Shown piece by piece: positions 28,223 through 36,969 of a DNA stretch of 64,000 nt. The notes under the pieces were generated by a model. The model did not search any database, was not told the DNA's origin, and saw only the letters and a list, made by a program, of their open reading frames with translations. The stretch is taken from positions 62,001 through 126,000 of the forward strand of contig JAFAKE010000068.1 in NCBI GenBank assembly GCA_019235715.1, read 5' to 3'. The first letter of the stretch is position 1. Every line of letters starts with the position of its first letter. The DNA comes from Vulcanimicrobiota bacterium. GTDB taxonomy: Bacteria; Vulcanimicrobiota; Vulcanimicrobiia; Eremiobacterales; Eremiobacteraceae. The translations under genes and the position numbers were made by a program.

Positions 28223-28395
28223 GCTGTCTCGCTTTGCTGGATGGGTCCGCTCATGCCAGCTTTTCGGCCGGCGAGGGCCTTCCCTCGCGCGCGCGGGCGC
28301 CGGCAGCCGCCCATGCCGACAACAGTAGCCTGCGCGTCAGGCTCTGCTATGAAGAACGTGTGAAGCCGCACGCGACTGCGCCACATGCTCCACGA

Positions 28396-29046
28396 TCATG
28401 TACCCGGACGCGAGAGATGGTGTGTGAGAATGGAGAGTTCTGAGGCGAGATCGATCGAGCGCACGGCGACGCGCGCGGGCAGGCGCAGCGTCGCCGGTGC
28501 GAAATTCAAAATGGCGCCAAGTCCGGCTTTCACAAGGCGCTGCGCGACGGCTTGCGCTTCGGGCGCGGGCACCGCGATGACGCCGATGCCGCAGTCGAGC
28601 ACCGGCAGCACTTTCTCTAGGTCGTCGACCTGGCTGATGCGCACACCGTGCCAACGCGTGCCGACAAGCTCCTTCGCCACATCGAAGATCGCGGCGATGT
28701 GGAACTTCTCTTCGCGGTATTCCAGAAACGTCGCGAGGGCATGACCGAGATAGCCGAAGCCGACGATCGCGATGCGCCAGTCGCGATCGAGCCCGAGCAC
28801 GCGCGAAAGCATGCGCACCAGCATGACGACGTCGTAGCCCTGCCCGCGCCGGCCGAACGTGCCCAAATACGAAAGGTCTTTGCGGATCTGCGCGGACGAC
28901 ACACCTCGGCCCACGCGCGTCGCCAGTCCGCCGGATGTGACGACCGACGTGCCTTCGCGCACCGCATCCTCGAGCGCGCGATGGTAGAGGAAAAGGCGCG
29001 GCAGGCTAAGCGCGCTTGCGTCTTTAGGTTTACGCCGCCGCGGCAT
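28396..29046 (-). CDS. rex: redox-sensing transcriptional repressor Rex
   Basis: LSLPRLFLYHRALEDAV...GVSSAQIRKDLSYLGTFGRRGQGYDV...RIAIVGFGYLGHALA (Rossmann); ATG at 29046 overlaps hemL. Confidence 0.94.
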   Translation of the reverse strand: MPRRRKPKDASALSLPRLFLYHRALEDAVREGTSVVTSGGLATRVGRGVSSAQIRKDLSYLGTFGRRGQGYDVVMLVRMLSRVLGLDRDWRIAIVGFGYLGHALATFLEYREEKFHIAAIFDVAKELVGTRWHGVRISQVDDLEKVLPVLDCGIGVIAVPAPEAQAVAQRLVKAGLGAILNFAPATLRLPARVAVRSIDLASELSILTHHLSRPGT

Positions 29047-30316
29047 CGAGCGACTCGCGCGCAGCAGCGACCGTCTGCTCGATGTCGGCCTTGCTGTGCG
29101 CAAGGTTGATGAAGGCCGCTTCGAACTGCGACGGCGGCAGATAGATGCCGTGTTCGAGCATCGCGTGGAAGAAGCGCGCGTAAGACGCCGCATCGGCGCT
29201 CTTCGCGCTGTCGAGATCGACGACCGGGTCGCGCGTGAAGAACAACGTCCACATCGAGCCGACGCGCGCGACGCGCGCCGGTACGCCGGCATCGGCGAGA
29301 GCGCGCGTGAGGCCGGATTCGAGCGCCGCGCCGCTGCTTTCCAGCCGGTCATAGACGTCGCTGTCCTTGAGCGCGCGCAGCTGCGCGATGCCGGCGGACA
29401 TCGCAAGCGGATTGCCCGACAGCGTGCCGGCTTGATACACGTCGCCCAGCGGCGCAAGCTGCGCCATGACGTCGGCGCGTCCGCCGAACGCGCCAACCGG
29501 CAAACCGCCGCCGATGATCTTGCCCAAGCACGTCAGATCTGGTTGGATGTCGTAGCGCGCTTGCGCGCCGCCATAACCGACGCGGAATCCCGTCATCACT
29601 TCATCGAAGATCAACAGCGCACCGTGACGCGCGCTCAAATCGCGTGCCGCTCCCAAGAATCCCGGCAGCGGCGCGACGACGCCCATGTTGCCGGCGACCG
29701 GCTCGACGATGACGGCTGCGATGTCTTCCGCCTGATCGAATGCACGCTCGAGCGCGATCGGGTGATTGTACGGCACCACGATCGTGTCGGCTGCCGTGGC
29801 GACCGGTACGCCCGGTGAGTCTGGAACGCCGAGCGTCAGCGCGCCGGAACCGGCCGCGACAAGCATGCTGTCCGCGTGCCCATGATAGCAGCCGGCGCAT
29901 TTGATGACTTTGTCACGGCGCGTAAAAGCGCGCGCCAGGCGCAGCGCGCTCATGCACGCCTCTGTGCCGGAGTTCACGAAACGCACTTGCTCGACCGAGG
30001 GCATCGCCTGCACGACGAGTTCGGCGAGCTCCACTTCCAACGCCGTCGAGGCGCCGAACGATGTGCCCATGCGCGCCGCGCGTTCGATCGCGGCGATCAC
30101 CGGCGGAAACGCGTGCCCGAAGATCAGCGGCCCCCAAGAGCCGACGAAGTCGACGAACTCGTGGCCGTCAGCGTCGAAGACGCGCGAGCCTTCGCCGCGC
30201 GCGATGAACAGCGGCGTGCCGCCGACCGAGCGGAACGCGCGCACCGGGGAGTCGACGCCGCCGGGTATGACGCGCGAGGCGGCTTCGTACAGCGCCTGCG
30301 ACCGCTTGAGGTTCAT
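29030..30316 (-). CDS. hemL: glutamate-1-semialdehyde 2,1-aminomutase
   Basis: VIPGGVDSPVRAFRSVGGTPLFIARGEGSRVFDADGHEFVDFVGSWGPLIFGHAFP; LTCLGKIIGGGLPVGAFGG. Confidence 0.97.
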   Translation of the reverse strand: MNLKRSQALYEAASRVIPGGVDSPVRAFRSVGGTPLFIARGEGSRVFDADGHEFVDFVGSWGPLIFGHAFPPVIAAIERAARMGTSFGASTALEVELAELVVQAMPSVEQVRFVNSGTEACMSALRLARAFTRRDKVIKCAGCYHGHADSMLVAAGSGALTLGVPDSPGVPVATAADTIVVPYNHPIALERAFDQAEDIAAVIVEPVAGNMGVVAPLPGFLGAARDLSARHGALLIFDEVMTGFRVGYGGAQARYDIQPDLTCLGKIIGGGLPVGAFGGRADVMAQLAPLGDVYQAGTLSGNPLAMSAGIAQLRALKDSDVYDRLESSGAALESGLTRALADAGVPARVARVGSMWTLFFTRDPVVDLDSAKSADAASYARFFHAMLEHGIYLPPSQFEAAFINLAHSKADIEQTVAAARESLDAAAA

Positions 30317-30912
30317 TTCGCGATCCTCTCGTAGTCGGCAGGTGTGTTGACGTTCAGGAGCTCGTCTTCATCCGCTCGCCCTAGTCTGTAGGCAAGCACG
30401 CGAGCGCCTTTAAGCCCGGCGGTCACTTTGCGCTTGCCGGCGCGCAACGCCGCGACCGCGCGCTCGATCAGCGCACTGCGATCGTACAGCGCGGCGAGCG
30501 GCTCGACGTGGCCGTCGCTCCATGTCGGCAGCACCGCATCCGGCCTGTCGCGCGCGCCGTCATACGCGCTCACCAGCCGCTCCGCGAAGTCCGCGCTCAA
30601 GTTGGGCATGTCCGCGGCGGCAGCGAAGAGCAACGGAGTTTGCACGCGGCGTGCGGCGCTAAGCAAGCCGCTAAGCGGCCCCGCATCGGCGAGCTCGTCC
30701 AACACGACCGAGACATCCCCCAGCGCCGCCGCGATTTCCGGCGCCAAGGGCGTGCGCGCCGAAATCACGCAGGGTAAGCCTGTCGCGGTAAGGCGCCGGA
30801 ACGAACGCGCGAGCATCGGCTCGCCGGCGACGTCGAGCGCCAGTTTTCCAGGAAGCCGCGTGGCAGGTCCGCCGGCGAGCAAGACGATCGTGGCGCGGTC
30901 GCCCGCGTTCAC
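30313..30912 (-). CDS. mobA: molybdenum cofactor guanylyltransferase-like nucleotidyltransferase (MobA)
   Basis: TIVLLAGGPATRLPGKLALDVAGEPMLARSFRRL; FAAAADMPNLS; GTG start overlapping hemB. Confidence 0.8.
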   Translation of the reverse strand: MNAGDRATIVLLAGGPATRLPGKLALDVAGEPMLARSFRRLTATGLPCVISARTPLAPEIAAALGDVSVVLDELADAGPLSGLLSAARRVQTPLLFAAAADMPNLSADFAERLVSAYDGARDRPDAVLPTWSDGHVEPLAALYDRSALIERAVAALRAGKRKVTAGLKGARVLAYRLGRADEDELLNVNTPADYERIAK

Positions 30913-31946
30913 CGCCGCGCTGCTGCCGCGCGTGCGAAATATGTGATGATCATGTCTGCGCCCGCGCGCTTGCACGAAACGAGTATTTCGTCGACGGCGC
31001 GCGGCTCGTCTATCCAACCTTTGGCGCCGGCAGCCTTGATCATCGCATATTCGCCGCTCGTGTTATAGACCGCGACCGGCACGTTGACTTCGGCGCGCAC
31101 GCGCAGCACGACGTCCAAGTAGCCGAGCGCGGGCTTGACCATGACGATGTCTGCGCCTTCGGCGACATCGAGCAGCGCTTCGCGCACGGCCTCGCGCGCA
31201 TTGGCCGGATCCATCTGATGCGTACGGCGGTCGCCGAATGCAGGCGTGGACGCTGCGGCTTCGCGGAACGGTCCGTAAAACGCAGATGCATACTTGACCG
31301 CGTACGAAAGGATGGCGGTTTCCGAAAATCCGCGCGCGTCGAGCGCGAGCCGAATGGCGCGCACGCGCCCGTCCATCATGTCGGAGGGTGCGACGACGTC
31401 GACCCCGGCCGCCGCGAGCGAAACGGCTCCGGCCGCGAGCAACGTAAGCGTGCGGTCGTTGTCGATGTTCGCATTCGCGTCGAGCAGTCCGCAGTGCCCG
31501 TGCGACGTGTACTCGCACGCGCACAGATCTGCGATGACGAGAAGCTCTGGAAGCGCGCGTTTGAGCGCGGCAGCTGCGCGCTGCACCGGACCGCTGGGGT
31601 CCGTCAGTCCCGACGCAGCTTCATCTTTGCGCTCGGGTATGCCGAACAGGATGACCCCCGGAATGCCCAGATCGTGCGCAGCGCGCGCATCCTCGACGAT
31701 GCGGTCGACCGACTGGTGGTAGACACCGGGCATCGAGCCGATCTCGGTGCGCACGCCGCTGCCCGGCACGACGAACATCGGCTCGATCAAATCCTCAACG
31801 CGCACCGCGTGTTCGGCCACGAGTGCGCGCATCGTGCTAAAACGGCGCAAGCGGCGCGGCCGTTCGAGCGGCGTTGGTATTTCGGGCTCAAGACTCGGTT
31901 GCGGCTGCGGCTGCGCCGCCTGCACGATCCGTCGCATCGTGCTCAT
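30909..31946 (-). CDS. hemB: delta-aminolevulinic acid dehydratase
   Basis: RPRRLRRFSTMRALVAEHAVRVEDLIEPMFVVPG; CACEYTSHGHCGLLD; VKPALGYLDVV. Confidence 0.97.
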   Translation of the reverse strand: MSTMRRIVQAAQPQPQPSLEPEIPTPLERPRRLRRFSTMRALVAEHAVRVEDLIEPMFVVPGSGVRTEIGSMPGVYHQSVDRIVEDARAAHDLGIPGVILFGIPERKDEAASGLTDPSGPVQRAAAALKRALPELLVIADLCACEYTSHGHCGLLDANANIDNDRTLTLLAAGAVSLAAAGVDVVAPSDMMDGRVRAIRLALDARGFSETAILSYAVKYASAFYGPFREAAASTPAFGDRRTHQMDPANAREAVREALLDVAEGADIVMVKPALGYLDVVLRVRAEVNVPVAVYNTSGEYAMIKAAGAKGWIDEPRAVDEILVSCKRAGADMIITYFARAAAARR

Positions 31947-32896
31947 CCTCCCTTATGCGCGGCGAGCACCCAACGCGCGCCGGACTCGAGCATTTCCTCA
32001 GCGATATCTTCGACGGCGGCGGTCGCATCGGCTTCATCGTGCGTGATGCCTTCTGCGTCGCGGCGCATCGCGTGCTTGCCATCCACTGAGCCGACGAATG
32101 CGTGGAAAAGCCAGCGGTCCCCGAATACGCTCGCATTGGCGCCGACGGGCACGACGCAGCCGCCGCCCAGACGCGTCAAGAATGCGCGCTCGATGGCGAC
32201 ACCCATCGCGCTCTGCGGCTCGTTCAGCGGAGCGACCAGCTGCTGCATTCGTAAGTCCGCTTCGCGATATTGCACGAATAGCGCGCCCTGGCCGACCGCA
32301 GGCACCATCTCTTCCATCGGGATCGGGCTCGCTTCGCCGACCTCGGGTGGAAGGCCGAGCCGCTGCACACCCGCCAGCGCGACGACAAGCGCGTCGAATT
32401 GACCGTCGAGCATCTTCTTGATGCGCGTGTCGATGTTGCCGCGGCATTCTTTGACATGCACCAGCGGCTTGATCGCGTGGATCTGGGCGGCGCGGCGCAG
32501 AGAGCTCGTGCCCACGACCGCGTTGTTGGGCAGTTTGAAGATAGACCTGTGCGCGTTGGCGCGCGACAGCAGCACATCGCGCGCGTCGGCGCGCATGGGC
32601 ACGACGCCGGCGCGCACACCCGCCGGCAGCTCCATCGGCATGTCCTTCATCGAATGCACGGCGACGTCGGCGCGGTTACCGAGCAGCGCTGATTCGAGCT
32701 CTTTGACGAACACGCCGTCGCCGCCGATCGACGTGAGCGAACGGTCCTCCTCTTGATCGCCGCGCGTGCTGACCTTGACGATTTCGAAATTTATCTCACC
32801 GTGAAGCGTGGTGAGCATGTCCATGACGATCTGAGCCTGTGCCAGCGCGAGCGCGCTTGGACGTGTCGCGACGCGAACCGTGGTGACAGTCTGCAT
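31943..32896 (-). CDS. hemC: hydroxymethylbilane synthase
   Basis: VRVATRPSALALAQAQIV; DVAVHSMKDMPMELPAG; LGGGCVVPVGANA. Confidence 0.96.
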   Translation of the reverse strand: MQTVTTVRVATRPSALALAQAQIVMDMLTTLHGEINFEIVKVSTRGDQEEDRSLTSIGGDGVFVKELESALLGNRADVAVHSMKDMPMELPAGVRAGVVPMRADARDVLLSRANAHRSIFKLPNNAVVGTSSLRRAAQIHAIKPLVHVKECRGNIDTRIKKMLDGQFDALVVALAGVQRLGLPPEVGEASPIPMEEMVPAVGQGALFVQYREADLRMQQLVAPLNEPQSAMGVAIERAFLTRLGGGCVVPVGANASVFGDRWLFHAFVGSVDGKHAMRRDAEGITHDEADATAAVEDIAEEMLESGARWVLAAHKGG

Positions 32897-32970
32897 GGGC
32901 TTGCCCGCCTTCAAGGCGCTAAAAAGGGCCTCCTTTGGACGCATGCTGCGAGCGCGAACAGGAGAACGCA

Positions 32971-34623
32971 ATGGCGCGTGCCGCAAGTTTCTTGCATCCG
33001 ATGGTGACGTCGCAACCGCGCGCGCCGTGGTCGATCGCAGCCGTTCGAGCCGGCTCGCTGGCGCTTGTCGCCGCGCTGTTCTTTCTCGGGCTCGGCAATG
33101 GCAGCTTGTGGGATAACAGCGAACCGACCTATGGCGAAGTCGTCAAAGAGATGTTCGTGCTGCACGACTGGCTGTCGCTGCACTACAACTACGCGCCGTG
33201 GTACATCCATCCGCCGCTGTGGATGTGGACCACGGGCTTGGCGTGCATCGCGTTCGGGCTCAACGAATTCGCGCTGCGCTTTCCGAGCGCGCTGTTCGGC
33301 GTTGCCGGCGCCGTCGCGACGTACCTCGCCGGCCGCCGGCTGTACGGTGAAGTCGCGGGCGTCGTCAGCGGGCTTGCGTTAGCGACTAGCCTCGAGTACA
33401 TCGTGCTCGCGCGCCTTGCGATCCTCGACACGATGCTGATCTTCTTCATGACGCTGGCGACCCTGTGGGGTTACTTCGCGCTGCGCGACGGCGACAGGCG
33501 GGCGTTTTGGATCGCGACGGTCGCGGCAGCGCTTGGCGTGATGACCAAAGGACCGGTCGCAATCGTCATCCCCTTGCTCGTGCTTGCGGCGTGGCTGTTC
33601 TTCGTTCCGCGCGCGCGCAGAGCCGCGCTGCGCGCTTCGATACGCTCGCTTCCCTGGGTCGCCGGCGTCGCTCTCTTTGCGCTGCTTGCCGGTTGGTGGT
33701 TCGCGCTGCAAACGATCCTTCACGGCAGCGCATTCTTGGTGGAGTATGTCGGGCGCTCGACGTTCAGCCGTTATCTGACGCCGTTCGAGAATCAGCCCGG
33801 TCCCGTCTATTACTACGTCCCGATCCTGCTGCTCGGGCTCTTTCCGTACGTCGCCTTCTTGCCGAAAGCGATCAAAGAGGCGTGGCGCGCGCGCACGAGC
33901 GACGACATCTTCTTACTGTGCGCCGCGGCCGTGCCGTTCGTGTTCTTTTCGGTCGCGCAGACGAAGCTGCCCAATTACCTCGGCATCCTGCTGCCTGCGC
34001 TGTCGATTCTCGTCGGCGATCTTGTCGGACATGCGATCGAACGCAACGATCTGCGCAGTTTGCGCGGCGCGCTGATCGTGCTGCCGCTCGCACTCGTGCT
34101 TCTGACGATCGCGATCGTGCTCTACGTGCAGGCGCAGCGTTTGGGCGACGTGGCGCAACTCGCCGCGCCGCTGTCGCTGTTAGGATGGGTCGTCGTGCCG
34201 ACAACAGTCGTGACCGTTGCGCTGACGCTGCTGCTGCGGCGCGCGTGGATCGCGCCGCTCGGACTGACCGTCATGATGGCCGGCGTCGTGGGCGCGCTCG
34301 TGCTTGCCGTCTTACCCGGCCTCGAAGCGCGCAAGCCGATGAAGGCGATGGCTCATCATATCCAGTCGTTGTGGCGCCCGGGTGATAAGATCGCCATCAC
34401 CGGGGTGCACGGGGGCTTCTCGCTGTTGTTCTACACCGACGCCGGACCGATCTATTTCCTGCGCACCGAGACCGAGAAGGCCAACGCCGACGCGCTGCTG
34501 CGCGGGCCGGCCCGCGTGTATGCCCTTATCGTCCCGTACGAATACGCGGACCTGCAGGAGCGGCACATCCGCGTCCGCATCCTCGAGCGCGAATCGAACA
34601 TGTGGCTGGTCACGAACCGCTGA
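32971..34623 (+). CDS. ArnT/PMT-like membrane glycosyltransferase (GT-C)
   Basis: Multi-TM; LWDNSEPTYGEVVKEMF, PLWMWTTGLACIAFGLNEFALRFPSALFG. Confidence 0.88.
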   Translation: MARAASFLHPMVTSQPRAPWSIAAVRAGSLALVAALFFLGLGNGSLWDNSEPTYGEVVKEMFVLHDWLSLHYNYAPWYIHPPLWMWTTGLACIAFGLNEFALRFPSALFGVAGAVATYLAGRRLYGEVAGVVSGLALATSLEYIVLARLAILDTMLIFFMTLATLWGYFALRDGDRRAFWIATVAAALGVMTKGPVAIVIPLLVLAAWLFFVPRARRAALRASIRSLPWVAGVALFALLAGWWFALQTILHGSAFLVEYVGRSTFSRYLTPFENQPGPVYYYVPILLLGLFPYVAFLPKAIKEAWRARTSDDIFLLCAAAVPFVFFSVAQTKLPNYLGILLPALSILVGDLVGHAIERNDLRSLRGALIVLPLALVLLTIAIVLYVQAQRLGDVAQLAAPLSLLGWVVVPTTVVTVALTLLLRRAWIAPLGLTVMMAGVVGALVLAVLPGLEARKPMKAMAHHIQSLWRPGDKIAITGVHGGFSLLFYTDAGPIYFLRTETEKANADALLRGPARVYALIVPYEYADLQERHIRVRILERESNMWLVTNR

Positions 34624-34659
34624 GTCCTGCCGATGTAATGACAAAGGGAGGGCTTTGCT

Positions 34660-35631
34660 TTGCTTAGGAAATTGCCGTATCTGGTCGTGGGCGTCGCACT
34701 GCTGGCGTCAGCGTGCAGCAGCTCGTCGACATCGACCAGTCCGACTCCCGGGCCGCAGACGCTGTACGTCGGCAACTGCGGCTCGACGATCAGCATCACC
34801 GAATATCCGGCGAGCGCGACCGGTAATGTCGCCCCGACGGTCACGATCGCCGGCGCCGCCACGCTGCTTCAGTGCCCCGAGGGACTCGCATTCGACTCTG
34901 CAGGAACGCTTTACGTCGCCGATTACAGCAGCAACAGCGTGATCGAGTTCGCGCCTGGCGCCAGCGGCAATGCGACGCCCGTTCGGCAGATCACCGGGCT
35001 CAGCGGACCGGTTGACGTGGCGTTCGACTCGAGCGGCAACCTGTACGTCGGCCAGTACACGGGCAACAGAGTCGACGTCTTCGCGCCGCTCGCGAACGGC
35101 GCTGCGACGCCGATCCGCTCGATCAATACCGGCGCGGCCGGTCTGCTTCACGCAGACTACGTGCACTTTGACACTTCGGGCAACCTCTGGGTTTCCGAAG
35201 AGGTCAATCCAGCCGGTAATCACGTCGTCGCCTACGCGCCGGGTGCGTCGGGAAATGCGACGCCGGTGTTCAGCATCACCGGTGCGAACACGCAGCTCAG
35301 CGGCGCGCTCGGCATGACGCTCGACAGCGCGAACAACATCTACGTCTCCAACTACGGCTCAAGCGCGGTCACAGTCTATGCCGCCGGCAGCAACGGCAAT
35401 GTCGCGCCGATCCGTACGGTAAGCGGTGCGCTTACGCAGATCCACATCCCGTATGGAATCGCGTTCGATAACGCCGGTAACTACTACGTCGCAAACTGCA
35501 GCGGTGCCGGCCCGCCGCCGGACAACGTCGCAGTGTTCCCGTCGACGGCTAACGGCAATGTCGCACCGGCGCGCGACATCGCCGGCGCCGCTACGGGACT
35601 CTCTTGCCCGTGGGGTATCACCTTACACTAG
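34660..35631 (+). CDS. lipoprotein with NHL-like beta-propeller repeats
   Basis: Lipobox LLASAC; repeated GxLYVADYxSNSVIEFAPGASGNATPVRxITG units; TTG start. Confidence 0.8.
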   Translation: MLRKLPYLVVGVALLASACSSSSTSTSPTPGPQTLYVGNCGSTISITEYPASATGNVAPTVTIAGAATLLQCPEGLAFDSAGTLYVADYSSNSVIEFAPGASGNATPVRQITGLSGPVDVAFDSSGNLYVGQYTGNRVDVFAPLANGAATPIRSINTGAAGLLHADYVHFDTSGNLWVSEEVNPAGNHVVAYAPGASGNATPVFSITGANTQLSGALGMTLDSANNIYVSNYGSSAVTVYAAGSNGNVAPIRTVSGALTQIHIPYGIAFDNAGNYYVANCSGAGPPPDNVAVFPSTANGNVAPARDIAGAATGLSCPWGITLH

Positions 35632-35699
35632 AACCTCGCGCCAACGAAAGGGAAGCGCGTGCAGGAATTGCGCGCGCTCCTTTTTTGCGACCTTGCCGG

Positions 35700-36011
35700 C
35701 TACGTCTTGCGTTTTCTCGGAGAGCGTGCGGCCGGTGCGATGCGCTTAGGCGGCTCGGGCAGCGCGAGCGTCTCACTTACCGTCAGCTCTGCAACGCGCA
35801 AGCGGCGCACGACGAGCTCGTCGATCTCGATTCTGCCGATGTTCGCGTGCTCGATCTCGCTCTCACGTACCTGAAGCCGGCGCACCGCGGCGGCACCGAC
35901 CGCCAGCGTGCCGATCGCCAGTGCGCCGACCGCAAGCGCGCCGACCGCGGTGGCGCCCAGCGCGAGTGCGCCGGCGGCACGCGCGATCGCCGCAAACGCC
36001 TTGGAGTTCAC
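35700..36011 (-). CDS. small protein with [AT]LA[VI]G pentapeptide tandem repeats
   Basis: MNSKAFAAIARAAGALALGATAVGALAVGALAIGTLAVGAAAVRRLQVRESEIEHANIGRIEIDELVVRRLRV. Confidence 0.7.
   Translation of the reverse strand: MNSKAFAAIARAAGALALGATAVGALAVGALAIGTLAVGAAAVRRLQVRESEIEHANIGRIEIDELVVRRLRVAELTVSETLALPEPPKRIAPAARSPRKRKT
35896..35985. repeat. 15-bp tandem repeat, six imperfect copies, in-frame coding
   Basis: ccgaccgccagcgtg/ccgatcgccagtgcg/ccgaccgcaagcgcg/ccgaccgcggtggcg/cccagcgcgagtgcg/ccggcggcacgcgcg. Confidence 0.8.
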
Positions 36012-36018
36012 GCGTCCC

Positions 36019-36969
36019 TCACTTGTAGGAGTGCAGGCCGCTGATCACGATATTGACCGCGAAATAGCTGAACAGCACGGTCGCAAAGCCGATGATCGAC
36101 ACCCAGGCGGTGACCGGACCGCGCATCGACGGCTTGGTATGCAGATGGACGTAGGCGGCATAGACGATCCAATTAACGAGCGCCGCTGTCTCTTTCGGAT
36201 CCCACTGCCAGTAGCTGCCCCACGATACGTGCGCCCACAGCGCGCCCAAGATGATGCCTGCGGTGAGCAGAATCTCGCCGATCGAGTTGACGCGATAGGC
36301 GGCGACGTCGAGTTTCGCCGATGCCGGCAGCGCATCGACCCACGATAACCATCCGGGTCGGGCGATACCGAGATCGGCCGTTTTCGTCGAGACGGCCGCG
36401 CCTACCGACTGGCCTGCCGCGCGCGCGACGCGGTCCTCATCGGCCTTCTTGAACAGGTACATGATGCTGAGCACGCAGCCGATGAGAAACGCCGCGTACG
36501 ATGCGAGGACGACCGGCACGTGGATGTAGATCCAGCTGCTTTGCAGCGACGGCACGAGCGGCTCGAGCCCCTTGTTCCACCCCTTCGCATAGGCCAGCAG
36601 CGCGTCGGAGAACGCGAAGGCGAGCGGCGCCGCGAACCAGATCCGATAGCGCGCGCCGAAGATCAAGAAAAGCACCGCAGCGAAGAGCGAGACGACGGAA
36701 AGCGACCCATAGAGATCGTTCCACGGCACGTGGCCGCTGTAGTGCCAGCGCAAGCCGAGGCTAATGGTTTGCGCGACGATGCCGAGCGACGCGAACACGA
36801 TGCCGGCTCCGATCGCCGTCCAGCTGCGGAAGAACCAATAGCCGGCGAACACGATCGCCGCGATCAGATACAGAACGACCGCCGCCTCGTACCACGACAT
36901 GTAGGCGGCGACGTGCGCATCCATCAGCGCCGCGGCGTTGGTGTTGTATTGCGTGTAGGAGTTAGGCAT
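36019..36969 (-). CDS. ccsA: cytochrome c biogenesis protein CcsA/ResC
   Basis: Multi-TM; WGSYWQWDPKETAALVNWIVYAAYVHLHT tryptophan-rich WWD-type motif. Confidence 0.94.
   Translation of the reverse strand: MPNSYTQYNTNAAALMDAHVAAYMSWYEAAVVLYLIAAIVFAGYWFFRSWTAIGAGIVFASLGIVAQTISLGLRWHYSGHVPWNDLYGSLSVVSLFAAVLFLIFGARYRIWFAAPLAFAFSDALLAYAKGWNKGLEPLVPSLQSSWIYIHVPVVLASYAAFLIGCVLSIMYLFKKADEDRVARAAGQSVGAAVSTKTADLGIARPGWLSWVDALPASAKLDVAAYRVNSIGEILLTAGIILGALWAHVSWGSYWQWDPKETAALVNWIVYAAYVHLHTKPSMRGPVTAWVSIIGFATVLFSYFAVNIVISGLHSYK

Noticed and set aside
28223-28395. Possible Rex site (GTGTGAAGCC) in the rex-hemA gap
   Set aside because: Only one half-site is visible and there is no symmetric partner; weaker than the 21515 palindrome.
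29047-29496. N-terminal extension of the rex ORF up to 29496
   Set aside because: The extension is an out-of-frame read of hemL; ATG at 29046 fits Rex length and N-terminus.
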